A stretch of DNA of 7,728 bases from Chloroflexota bacterium (GCA_023380675.1 JAMCRS010000231.1:1-7728), one strand, 5' to 3'; counted from the stretch's first letter, positions 1 through 6,269 are shown. The notes: generated by a model from the sequence alone, not told the origin. A program made the numbers and translations.

Positions 1-17
1 ACGCGCGCGCCACGGCG

Positions 18-20
18 TAG
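18..20 (+). other. In-frame amber codon inside the pncB frame
   Basis: The frame that encodes the nicotinate phosphoribosyltransferase reads A-R-A-T-A-TAG-V-F-Q-K from position 3. Homologues as I recall them have glutamine at this position (MQ.F or AQVFQ type). A single C-to-T change turns CAG into TAG. It could be a real nonsense mutation, a sequencing or assembly error, or a true gene break. Only 17 bases of upstream frame are visible, so the upstream alignment is weak. Confidence 0.55.
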
Positions 21-1166
21 GTCTTTCAGAAGACCCAAGCCACTGTGGTCGGCACCGACCAGACTCTCGCCATTCTGCACTTGGGCGCCGGGTACTACCG
101 TGACCCCACGCGCGCCCAGCGCCTTTTCGAGCGTTATCTCCGTCTCGAACGAGATGCCTACGGCTTATGGCTGCGCATCGGCCAGATCGCGTGGGCGGAC
201 TACGCCGCCGTCGGGCGCGAGCTGTTTGAGGTCAGTCAAGAGCTCGACCAGCTCTGGGTGAGCACCTTCCTCGACTTGGAAGTCCATTCCCTCTACGATG
301 GTGAGTCGGTGGACGCGTTGGAAACGGTGATGTTGATAGAGGGCGACTACAGCACATTCGCCCATTTGGAGACCGTATACCTGGGCGCGCTTACCGACGG
401 CACAATGGTCGCCACAAACACACAGGCCGTGGTCGAGGCCGCGAACGGCAAGTCAGTTATGATGTTCGGGGCACGCCATCAAGGACACGAGCTACAGGCA
501 AGCAGCGGTTACGCCGCCTTTATCGGAGGGGCCAAGGGGGTGTCAACCGACGAGCAGGCGGAATGGTGGGGCAGCAAGGGCATCGGCACGATCCCCCACG
601 CCTTGATCGCGGTGTACAACGGCGACACCGTGCTCACCACAGTCAAGTTTGCCGAATACACCGATGCCAGTGTGAACATCACCAGCCTCGTCGACTTCGA
701 CAACGACTGCGTCGGCACCTCTCTCGCTGTCGCGCGGGCGCTGGGCAGCCGCCTTTGGGGCGTGCGCGTGGACACGTCTGAGAACATGGTCGACCGGGCG
801 ATATTCGAAGACATCATGGATGCCGGTCAGGGCGCCAGCATGAAGATCACTGGCGTGACGCCAGAGCTGATCTGGAAGGTGCGAAGGGCGCTAGACGACG
901 CTGGCTTCGATGCGGTGCGAATCATCGCCAGCGGCGGCTTTACTGCCGAGCGCATCAGCCATTTCGAGAAGCTTGGGGTGCCGATAGACGTCTACGGCGT
1001 TGGGAGCACGCTCTTCGACGGCACGGGCGGCAAGTACGACTACACCGCCGACGTCGTGCGCCTCAACGGCGTGCCACTCGCCAAGAAAGGTCGGCGCTAC
1101 CGGCCAAATGAGCGGCTGCACCGCGTAGACTTGCAGGCGCTGTCCAGCAATGCGCTGGTCGGTTGA
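21..1166 (+). CDS. pncB: Nicotinate phosphoribosyltransferase, 5' end missing
   Basis: This enzyme joins nicotinate to PRPP to give nicotinate mononucleotide in NAD salvage, in the cytosol. The protein follows the family closely: the LETVYLG segment, the GVSTD and WWG stretch, the GTIPHALI segment whose histidine (codon 597-599) fits the active-site histidine region, the LVDFDNDC strand, GVRVDTSEN, the IIASGGF phosphate loop, and the DVYGVGS ending. It stops with TGA. Family resemblance continues upstream of the first possible start (GTG at 45) through residues VFQK to position 21, so GTG 45 is probably not the native start. Roughly 35-50 N-terminal residues should lie left of the window. A TAG at 18-20 interrupts the frame there. 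Whether the gene is functional depends on that codon. Identity is very likely; the 5' end is unresolved. Confidence 0.88.
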   Translation, partial: VFQKTQATVVGTDQTLAILHLGAGYYRDPTRAQRLFERYLRLERDAYGLWLRIGQIAWADYAAVGRELFEVSQELDQLWVSTFLDLEVHSLYDGESVDALETVMLIEGDYSTFAHLETVYLGALTDGTMVATNTQAVVEAANGKSVMMFGARHQGHELQASSGYAAFIGGAKGVSTDEQAEWWGSKGIGTIPHALIAVYNGDTVLTTVKFAEYTDASVNITSLVDFDNDCVGTSLAVARALGSRLWGVRVDTSENMVDRAIFEDIMDAGQGASMKITGVTPELIWKVRRALDDAGFDAVRIIASGGFTAERISHFEKLGVPIDVYGVGSTLFDGTGGKYDYTADVVRLNGVPLAKKGRRYRPNERLHRVDLQALSSNALVG

Positions 1167-1167
1167 T

Positions 1168-1197
1168 TTGACACTCACCGACGATGTTGGCTATACT
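1168..1197 (+). promoter_or_regulatory. Near-consensus sigma-70 promoter for the Sat-like gene
   Basis: A perfect -35 hexamer TTGACA (1168-1173) is followed by 18 bases and a -10 hexamer TATACT (1192-1197), one mismatch from TATAAT. It starts two bases after the pncB stop and faces the Sat-like gene. The expected transcription start is near 1203-1205. That gives a leader of about 110-120 nt before the start codon, long for a simple gene and consistent with the attenuator described at 1236-1311. There is no extended -10 TGn. Confidence 0.78.
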
Positions 1198-1235
1198 CGA
1201 TAAGAACGGTACATAATCAATCTGTCGTCTCGGCT

Positions 1236-1255
1236 CGCCCGAAATGTGTCGGGCG
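1236..1255 (+). promoter_or_regulatory. Leader hairpin, possible anti-antiterminator
   Basis: CGCCCGA (1236-1242) and TCGGGCG (1249-1255) form a perfect 7-bp stem with a 6-nt loop, extendable by one G-U pair. The same CGCCCGA heptamer recurs at 1280-1286. The 3' arm of this hairpin can therefore instead pair downstream, with 8 Watson-Crick pairs (1248-1255 with 1280-1287) plus one wobble. Pairing here leaves the terminator at 1271-1311 free to form; pairing downstream disrupts it. No known riboswitch consensus was recognised. Confidence 0.6.
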
Positions 1256-1270
1256 GTCGACTAGAGCATG

Positions 1271-1311
1271 GGAGGCCGGCGCCCGACGGTAGTTCGCGCA
1301 GGCCTTTTTTT
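1271..1311 (+). terminator. Intrinsic terminator in the leader, probable attenuator
   Basis: GGAGGCC (1271-1277) pairs with GGCCTTT (1301-1307): five Watson-Crick pairs and two G-U. After a G/A mismatch, GCGC (1279-1282) pairs with GCGC (1296-1299), leaving a 13-nt loop. Seven T residues follow at 1305-1311. The structure sits between a strong promoter and the Sat-like start codon, so it should decide read-through into that gene. It could also simply end pncB transcription, but it lies after the new promoter. A start at ATG 1268 would place it inside the coding region, which argues for the later start. Confidence 0.65.
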
Positions 1312-1318
1312 GTTGCGC

Positions 1319-1322
1319 GGAG
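1319..1322 (+). promoter_or_regulatory. Shine-Dalgarno for the Sat-like gene
   Basis: GGAG lies 2 nt before ATG 1325 and 8 nt before an in-frame TTG at 1331. The spacing favours TTG 1331, while codon type favours ATG 1325; the two differ by two residues. Neither choice includes the terminator sequence. Confidence 0.45.
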
Positions 1323-1324
1323 CG

Positions 1325-2626
1325 ATGATATTGCCAACAGCGGACAGCATCGCGCCACACGGCGGCGAGCTCGTGAACCGTTGGGTGGTAGGGGAAGAGG
1401 CGCTTGCCCTCGCCGAGCGGGCACTGACCATACCGAGCATCCGGCTCAAGGCTAGGCAAGCCATCGATTTAGAAATGATCGCCGTGGGCGCCTACAGCCC
1501 GCTGGTCGGCTTCATGGAGCGGGCTGACTATCTTGGCGTCCTCGAAGAGCTTCGTCTAGACAGTGGGCTGCCCTGGCCGTTGCCGATCACCCTTGCCGTG
1601 TCCACAGATGAGGCGGCGGCAGCATCCGAGGGCAAAACGGTGGCGCTCGTCGACGAGCGTGGCATAGCGCTTGGCTTGCTCGACGTGACCGAGCGCTATC
1701 GATTCAATAAGGAGTCCGAAGCGCTCGCCACCCTCGGCACGGTAGACGCCGCGCATCCAGCCGTCGCCGAGATATTTGCCGCCGGCGATACCATTCTCGC
1801 GGGGCCGGTGAAACTATTCCGCCGGCCCCGCTACGACTCCTTTGCCCACTATCGCTTCGACCCCGCTGAGACACGGCGGCTCTTCATTACGAAGCACTGG
1901 CATAAAGTGGCGTGCGCGCGTCTTCACCATCCGATGTCGCGTGGCGACGAATACCTCCAAAAGTGCACACTCGAAACGGTAGATGGATTGCTGCTGCACG
2001 CGCCTGCTCCCGCTACGCAAGACGGCAGTCTGTCTTCCTACACCCACATCGCCGCCGCGGAACGCATAGCCGGCCAATACCTTCCCGGCGATCAGGCAAT
2101 GATCGCCGTACTACCGCACAACTCCCGCGGCGCGGGCGCCCGCGAGCTGCTGTTGGAAGCGATCATCAGCCAGAACTATGGTTGCAGCCATTTCCTTGTT
2201 CCCGAGGAGCGAGTGGCCGCGGCGGAGGCAATGTTGAGCGGGTCACGCCGTGGAGCGCTTGCGCACCACCAACCAGGCTACGCAAAGACCCTGTTTGCCC
2301 GCTTCGGGCGAGACGACATGGCAATTGACTCCCTATTCTTATCATCGGCGTTCTATTGTCGCGACTGCGGCACCATGGCGACGAAGAAGACCTGCCCGCA
2401 CGCGGCGCAGCGCCACGTCACCTGCCCTAGCTTCGACTGGCAGGACCTCGAAAGGCGTCACACATTAGCATCACCTGACTGTTTTCGGCCGGAGGTGACG
2501 CAGTTGCTGAACACCAGCGCCGCTAAGTGCCGGCAGCGCGCTGACGGTCAGCAGCGACCAGAACATCCGGATTCACCAAGTTTTTTGGCTGCCCGCCGAG
2601 GAAGCCAAGCACGTTCTCGATCGTAG
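1325..2626 (+). CDS. ATP sulfurylase (Sat)-like protein with degenerate active site
   Basis: The scaffold is that of dissimilatory or bacterial Sat: PHGGELVNR at the N-terminus, the PUA-like domain with GAYSPLVGFM and LPWPLPITLAVS, the RFDPAETR linker, EYLQK, NYGCSHF, a CxxC and CPH zinc-binding tail (C345, C348, C357, H359 or H364), and RPEV at 388-391. Sat normally makes APS from ATP and sulfate. Here the QTRNPxHxxH motif reads R-L-H-H-P-M-S-R-G-D (H201, H202, S205, D208), so both signature histidines are gone. HPLVG is HAPAP (225-229), GRDHAG is PEERVA (293-298), and the SGT loop is CPSFDW (367-372). ATP sulfurylase activity is therefore doubtful. The open frame can be read from ATG 1268, but that start lies before the terminator; ATG 1325 (433 aa) or TTG 1331 is preferred. 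The last 38 or so residues after RPEVTQLLN are non-family and overlap the convergent dehydrogenase. No other sulfur-assimilation gene is nearby. Confidence 0.8.
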   Translation: MILPTADSIAPHGGELVNRWVVGEEALALAERALTIPSIRLKARQAIDLEMIAVGAYSPLVGFMERADYLGVLEELRLDSGLPWPLPITLAVSTDEAAAASEGKTVALVDERGIALGLLDVTERYRFNKESEALATLGTVDAAHPAVAEIFAAGDTILAGPVKLFRRPRYDSFAHYRFDPAETRRLFITKHWHKVACARLHHPMSRGDEYLQKCTLETVDGLLLHAPAPATQDGSLSSYTHIAAAERIAGQYLPGDQAMIAVLPHNSRGAGARELLLEAIISQNYGCSHFLVPEERVAAAEAMLSGSRRGALAHHQPGYAKTLFARFGRDDMAIDSLFLSSAFYCRDCGTMATKKTCPHAAQRHVTCPSFDWQDLERRHTLASPDCFRPEVTQLLNTSAAKCRQRADGQQRPEHPDSPSFLAARRGSQARSRS

Positions 2627-3587
2627 TATCCACGATACGATGGAGCGCTTCGCGACTATAAAAAGCGATATGCGGTGTGATGACCACGTCGTCACGCCTG
2701 GCAAGTAGATGCTGGCTTAGCAGCAACCGCAGCTTCTGTTCCGCTACCGGCGCGGTGATGAGCTGTCGTTCCTCCTTGATCAGCTCCTCGCCTTCCAGCA
2801 CGTCCAGACCGGCACCACGCAGAAGACCATTGTCTAACCCGTATAGCAGGGCCTCGGTCTCCACAAGCGCGCCGCGCGCCGTGTTGATGAGCAACGCGCC
2901 ACGCTTGACGAGCTTAATGTTTTGCATGTTGATTAAATGATGGGTCTCCTTGGTCAGCGGCGCGTGCAGCGTGATCACATCCGACTCGCCGAGCAGCTCA
3001 GGTAACGAGCGATACTCGAATCCGAGCACCTCCGCAACCAGCTCGTTTTGCCGGACGTCGTACGCCAGCACGCGCATGCCAAAACCCTTGGCGATGCGGA
3101 TCACGTGCAGACCGATACTGCCGGCGCCGATCACGCCCAGCGTCTTGCCCTTCAAATCCATACCTTCTAGACCTTGGAGGGAGAAATCTGCTCGGACGGT
3201 GCGCACGTATGCCTTGTAGATGTTTCTCGATAACGCCAAGATGAGGCCAAACGTGTGCTCGGCGACGGTGTTCTCCCCATAATGGGGCACGTTGGAGACG
3301 ACGATACCGTGCTCGGTACAGTATGAGACGTCGATGTGATCGAAACCGGTGGATCGTGTGCTAATGAAGCGCAGCTTTGGCAACCGCTCCAGCACCTCTC
3401 GCAGCAACGACGAATACACGAACACTGACACGATCTCCGCATCTGCCGCCGCACCTACCGTGCCGATGTTCAAAGGCTCGTGCGTAAAGCGCATATCGCA
3501 AGACTTGAAGCGTTCGGCGAAGACCTCCCGCTCCCAATCTTCCGTCTCGAAAAAGGCGGTCTGCCGTCGCTCAGATTTGCTCGCCAT
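2523..3587 (-). CDS. D-2-hydroxyacid dehydrogenase, D-lactate type
   Basis: An NAD-dependent cytosolic oxidoreductase that interconverts a 2-ketoacid and a D-2-hydroxyacid. The start is ATG 3587 (354 aa), preceded by the purine-rich AAAGGGGGGG Shine-Dalgarno-like run; a longer frame to 3632 adds 15 unsupported residues. Visible elements are STRSTGFDHID (77-87), the GENTVAEH segment (104-111), the Rossmann motif G154-A-G-S-I-G159 with D177 as NAD-binding acidic residue, catalytic R238 (NTARG), E265 (LDVLEGE) and H306 (ITPHIAFY). PHIAFY and the long segment between E265 and H306 resemble D-lactate dehydrogenases more than phosphoglycerate dehydrogenases; the substrate is an inference. It is the last gene of the minus-strand series, 128 nt after tatC, so it may have its own promoter, although none is convincing. 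It stops with TAG inside the convergent Sat-like frame. Confidence 0.87.
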   Translation of the reverse strand: MASKSERRQTAFFETEDWEREVFAERFKSCDMRFTHEPLNIGTVGAAADAEIVSVFVYSSLLREVLERLPKLRFISTRSTGFDHIDVSYCTEHGIVVSNVPHYGENTVAEHTFGLILALSRNIYKAYVRTVRADFSLQGLEGMDLKGKTLGVIGAGSIGLHVIRIAKGFGMRVLAYDVRQNELVAEVLGFEYRSLPELLGESDVITLHAPLTKETHHLINMQNIKLVKRGALLINTARGALVETEALLYGLDNGLLRGAGLDVLEGEELIKEERQLITAPVAEQKLRLLLSQHLLARRDDVVITPHIAFYSREALHRIVDTTIENVLGFLGGQPKNLVNPDVLVAADRQRAAGT

Positions 3588-3666
3588 CGCCCCCCCTTTC
3601 ACGTTCACACTGATCGAGAAGAGCGCCGGCAATTTCTAGGCCGCGGTGCGCGTGGGGATCGCGAGG

Positions 3667-3692
3667 CAAAGCGACTCCGCCACCGCGCTTTG
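3667..3692 (-). other. Hairpin between tatC and the dehydrogenase
   Basis: CAAAGCG (3667-3673) and CGCTTTG (3686-3692) form a perfect 7-bp stem with a 12-nt loop, 24 nt beyond the tatC stop. There is no T tract on the downstream side, so it is not a standard intrinsic terminator. It may stabilise the tatC 3' end or be incidental. Confidence 0.3.
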
Positions 3693-3715
3693 GACTAGCC
3701 GCCCATTAGGGGACG

Positions 3716-4462
3716 CTACGCAAAGCGGGCCAGGAGAATGCCGATCTCGAAGAGAAGATATATGGGCACGGACACGATGGTTTGATTGATCGGATCAGGG
3801 GTGGGCGTGATCACGGCGCCCAGTACAAAGGCCAGCACGATGGCGAACTTGCGCATCGAAGCGAGTTTCTTGGGCGTCACGATATGCAGCTTCGCCAGCA
3901 TGTAGATCACGAGCGGCGTTTGGAACGCGATCCCCAACCAGAAAAGGAGCGTCGATACGAAGGAGATATACTCGCCGATGCGCAGCCACGGCTGCGCGAT
4001 GTCCATAAAGAGCCCCAACAGGTAGGGCAGCGCCGTGGGTAACACGACTTTGTAGCCGAACAGCACGCCCGCGGCAAAGCAGAGGAAGATACCGGGGAGT
4101 AGGGCAAAGAAATATCGCCGCTCTTTGCGTGTCAAAGCGGGCGCTACGAAGGCCACCACCTCGTAGAGCAGCACCGGCATGGCCAAGATGACCCCCGCGT
4201 AAAGCGAGACCTTGAAATAGGTGCCGATCATCTCCATGGGCGCCGTATAGATGAGCTTTACGTCTTGCGGCAGCGGTTCCTTGAGGAGGTCGAAAAGCCG
4301 GCTCGTAAAGATCAACGAGGCTAGCGTGGCGACCACTAACGCGAGGACCGACACGATCAGGCGTGATCGCAGCTCATCGAGGTGCTGCATTATGGTCATC
4401 GCCCGCTCTTCGCCAGCTAAGTCCTCGGTTTCATCGCTATCCAGGGGCGTAGTATCTACCAA
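3716..4462 (-). CDS. tatC: Sec-independent translocase protein TatC
   Basis: TatC is the membrane receptor that recognises twin-arginine signal peptides of folded proteins for Tat export. The 248-residue frame shows the cytoplasmic N-terminal signature HLDELRSRL (27-35), TAPMEM (73-78), the ERR after helix 2 (114-116) and ITPTPDPINQ (218-227). Six hydrophobic segments lie near residues 34-57, 84-108, 117-141, 166-190, 205-219 and 228-247, as expected. The start at 4462 is a TTG without a clear Shine-Dalgarno and adds an acidic 21-residue leader. ATG 4399, just before MTIMQHLDELR, is an equally good start (227 aa). No TatA or TatB gene is present, so the partner is encoded elsewhere. It follows acpP with an 87-nt gap and ends with TAG. 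Confidence 0.95.
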   Translation of the reverse strand: MVDTTPLDSDETEDLAGEERAMTIMQHLDELRSRLIVSVLALVVATLASLIFTSRLFDLLKEPLPQDVKLIYTAPMEMIGTYFKVSLYAGVILAMPVLLYEVVAFVAPALTRKERRYFFALLPGIFLCFAAGVLFGYKVVLPTALPYLLGLFMDIAQPWLRIGEYISFVSTLLFWLGIAFQTPLVIYMLAKLHIVTPKKLASMRKFAIVLAFVLGAVITPTPDPINQTIVSVPIYLLFEIGILLARFA

Positions 4463-4549
4463 TTACACACTCAATATCTAGTCGGCCTAGCCATCAACTG
4501 CGAGGTGACAACTCTGTGCCGGCGACCGGCTGGGATAAATCCGGCCCCA

Positions 4550-4789
4550 CTAAGAGATTCGCTCCTCGATGAACTCAAGGGCGTCCTGCACCGTCTGAAT
4601 GCTCCGTGCCTCTTCGTCGCTTATGTCGATGCCAAACTCCTCTTCGAGCGACATCAGCAGCTCCACCAGCTCAAGCGACTCGGCGTTCATGTCCTCGACA
4701 AAAGACATCTCGGGCGTAATCTCCTCCTCGGAGACGTCCATTTCCTCCGAAATGATCCGCCGCAAGCGCTCGAAGGTCGTTTCCGCCAT
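4550..4789 (-). CDS. acpP: Acyl carrier protein
   Basis: A small acidic cytosolic carrier that holds growing acyl chains on a phosphopantetheine arm during fatty acid synthesis. The ATG at 4789 sits 7 nt after a perfect AGGAGG (4797-4802) and gives 79 residues, the usual size; the extra 11 residues of the longer frame are not supported. The fold is clear: amphipathic helix 1, ITPEMSFVEDM, SLELVELLMSLEEEFGIDISDEEA, and the final helix. The phosphopantetheine serine is S38, but the family motif DSL reads ESL (E37-S38-L39) and the preceding LG reads MN. A D-to-E change is conservative, so it is probably still modified. It lies between nusB (59 nt) and tatC, without the fab or plsX genes that often accompany it. 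It might be a specialised ACP rather than the main one. Confidence 0.92.
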   Translation of the reverse strand: MAETTFERLRRIISEEMDVSEEEITPEMSFVEDMNAESLELVELLMSLEEEFGIDISDEEARSIQTVQDALEFIEERIS

Positions 4790-4796
4790 CCAATTA

Positions 4797-4802
4797 CCTC
4801 CT
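4797..4802 (-). promoter_or_regulatory. Consensus Shine-Dalgarno of acpP
   Basis: The minus strand reads GAGGAGGT, with a 7-nt spacer to ATG 4789. It fixes the acpP start and rejects the upstream start at 4822. Confidence 0.85.
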
Positions 4803-4848
4803 CGCCATAAGAACCCGGGCAAGTAAAATACCGGGATGGCGAATCGCT

Positions 4849-5265
4849 CTACACCCGGCGCGAGACAACCGTTCCCAATACCCCGTTCACAAACTTGCTC
4901 GAGCTTTCGCCGCCGAAAAGCTTGGCGAGCTCGACGGCCTCATTGATGGCGGCCTTGGGCGGAACGGTGTTATTATTGAACAGAATCTCGAAGATTGCAA
5001 GGCGTAGGATGTTCTTGTCCACCCTTGCCATCTGATCGAGCGGCCAAGCCGGTGCCGCGTCGGCAATGATGCGGTCGATCTTGTCCCGGTTTTCCAAAGC
5101 GCCGTTCACCAGTCGGCGGCCGAATTGCGCCGACTCCAGGGGCAGGCTAACTTCCTCTAGCAGCCGTTCCATCACCTCGCCGACTGGATGGCCCGTAGTA
5201 TCAACCTCGAATAAGGTTTGAAACGCCGCGATCCTCGCTTGACGCCTCGTACCCACGGCACTCAC
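4849..5265 (-). CDS. nusB: Transcription antitermination factor NusB
   Basis: NusB binds boxA RNA with ribosomal protein S10 and supports antitermination on rRNA operons. The 138-residue frame is normal length and all alpha-helical in flavour. It shows the N-terminal arginine-rich RNA-binding start (RRQARIAAFQTLFE), a mid-region ending in WPLDQMARVDKNILRLAIFEIL, and the conserved tail INEAVELAKLFGGESSSKFVNGVLG. The start is GTG at 5265; a GTG three codons later (5256) is an alternative, and neither has a strong Shine-Dalgarno. It lies 60 nt downstream of rpmF and 59 nt upstream of acpP, consistent with co-transcription in a growth-linked unit. It stops with TAG. Identification is firm. Confidence 0.95.
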   Translation of the reverse strand: MSAVGTRRQARIAAFQTLFEVDTTGHPVGEVMERLLEEVSLPLESAQFGRRLVNGALENRDKIDRIIADAAPAWPLDQMARVDKNILRLAIFEILFNNNTVPPKAAINEAVELAKLFGGESSSKFVNGVLGTVVSRRV

Positions 5266-5325
5266 ACTATGCGACGTGCCCTACGGGGAACATCGCCTCC
5301 CATACTGGCACCGATCAACCCGTCT

Positions 5326-5520
5326 TTACCTCGCCTCCTTGACTTTCCCAATGGCGATGACCTGCAGTCCTTTGTAGTAGCCGCAATGTGGGCACGCACG
5401 GTGGGCCAAGCGCGGCGTGTGACACTGTGGGCAAACAGTGAGATTCGGGGCCTCGAGGTGCAAGTGGCTGCGTCGCTTGTCTGTGCGCGCCTTCGCGTGC
5501 TTTCTCTTCGGTAAGGCCAA
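5326..5520 (-). CDS. rpmF: Large subunit ribosomal protein bL32
   Basis: A 64-residue basic protein of the 50S subunit. It has the canonical start MALPKRKHAKARTDKRRSH, then LEAPNL and a zinc ribbon C-x2-C-x12-C-x2-C (CPQC and CPHC), followed by GYYKG. It is therefore the zinc-binding (C+) form, not the cysteine-free paralogue used under zinc limitation. The start codon is TTG, confirmed by the family N-terminus and by AAAGGAG 9 nt upstream. It stops with TAA and lies 43 nt downstream of yceD, the standard yceD-rpmF pairing. Confidence 0.97.
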   Translation of the reverse strand: MALPKRKHAKARTDKRRSHLHLEAPNLTVCPQCHTPRLAHRACPHCGYYKGLQVIAIGKVKEAR

Positions 5521-5529
5521 CTCGGTAGA

Positions 5530-5536
5530 CTCCTTT
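5530..5536 (-). promoter_or_regulatory. Shine-Dalgarno of rpmF supporting a TTG start
   Basis: AAAGGAG on the minus strand, with a 9-nt spacer to the TTG at 5520. There is no in-frame ATG or GTG that would preserve the bL32 N-terminus. Confidence 0.75.
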
Positions 5537-5563
5537 CGTTATGTGGAGCGGCAAGGCAGTGCC

Positions 5564-6151
5564 TTACCGCCGACCACTCTTACGTGCTTTCGGTGTACTG
5601 CCTTGGCGGTCGTCCTTCAACAACTCGGCGAGCGCCCCCCACCTCTCGTCGCCTGGCGCCGGAGGGCAATCGCAAGGTCCTTCGTTCAGATTCTTGCCAC
5701 ACTGGGGGCAGAGCCCGGCACAAGCGGCATCGCAAATCGGCGCCATAGGGAGCGCCAGCAGTGCGTATTGACGGAACGCCTCGCGCAAATCCAACACATG
5801 TGTCTCGTCAATAGTAAATACCGACCGATCTTCGGGACCCGGCAGCGGCAACCCGGTTTCGACATCCACCACCGGCTGAAACTGCTCTCGAAACTTCACC
5901 TCCACGGGCGCCGAAAAATCGACTAGACAGCGACTACAGGTCACCAATAGCGCGCTGCGAAGCTCCGCCTCGACCAAGATACCGTCCTTGGTTCTCGTCA
6001 GCTTGACCTGGCCCTTGACCGGTTCGGTTGCCGTAAGTTGCTCGTCGAGACGGCCAACCTCCTCCGCCAACTCGTAGCGGCGTGTAGCACCTAGCGGCTC
6101 TTTGAGGAGGCCGGCCACGTGAAACTCCATTGTTTCGTTGTTCATGTTCAC
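5564..6151 (-). CDS. yceD: YceD family (DUF177) protein, rRNA/ribosome-linked
   Basis: DUF177 proteins are encoded next to rpmF in most bacteria and are linked to 23S rRNA or ribosome assembly; the molecular role is not settled. With a GTG start at 6151 it has 195 residues. GGAG lies 6 nt upstream (6158-6161), better placed than for ATG 6145 or ATG 6130. The longer frame to 6226 adds an unrelated stretch. Visible motifs are CSRC (C72, C75) in the middle and the C-terminal set LPMAPICDAACAGLCPQCGKNLN plus CDC (C140, C144, C148, C151, C160, C162), which looks metal-binding. The C-terminus is a basic tail. It is followed by rpmF after 43 nt and stops with TAA. Confidence 0.9.
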   Translation of the reverse strand: MNMNNETMEFHVAGLLKEPLGATRRYELAEEVGRLDEQLTATEPVKGQVKLTRTKDGILVEAELRSALLVTCSRCLVDFSAPVEVKFREQFQPVVDVETGLPLPGPEDRSVFTIDETHVLDLREAFRQYALLALPMAPICDAACAGLCPQCGKNLNEGPCDCPPAPGDERWGALAELLKDDRQGSTPKARKSGRR

Positions 6152-6269
6152 AATTGACTCCGCGCAGGAATCGCGCCAACACCCACCGCGCCTCGCGAGC
6201 ATTGGCGACCACAGCAGCGGCCCCAATCCGCGAATGGTAGTCAGTGAAAAATGGCTTTCTCAAATCAGC

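Noticed and set aside
18..20. General recoding of TAG as glutamine
   Set aside because: The neighbouring tatC, acpP, nusB, coaD and rsmD frames all end at TAG exactly where their families end, so TAG works as a stop.
45..47. GTG 45 as the genuine start of pncB
   Set aside because: Family-like residues continue upstream to position 21, and starting here would remove a conserved N-terminal segment.
1244..1264. Possible cysteine-containing leader peptide M-C-R-A-V-D-stop in the Sat-like gene leader
   Set aside because: It has only one Cys codon and no Shine-Dalgarno. A ribosome stalled there would cover both upstream pairing arms and favour termination, which is the wrong direction for starvation control. 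Probably chance.
1268..1324. ATG at 1268 as start of the Sat-like protein
   Set aside because: The 19 extra residues are encoded by the terminator hairpin and its T tract, do not resemble Sat N-termini, and lack a good ribosome binding site.
1191..1464. Several short frames antisense or out of frame around the leader and the Sat-like start
   Set aside because: They have low-complexity Arg/Pro/Ser composition, match no family I know, and shadow the regulatory leader and the real coding frame.
2677..3219. Plus-strand frames inside the dehydrogenase region
   Set aside because: They are Ser/Arg-rich shadow translations of the minus-strand gene, with no motif or ribosome binding site.
4463..4549. 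Promoter for tatC between acpP and tatC
   Set aside because: A TTGATG and a TATTGA occur on the minus strand, but with only about 15 nt spacing and several mismatches; not distinguishable from chance.
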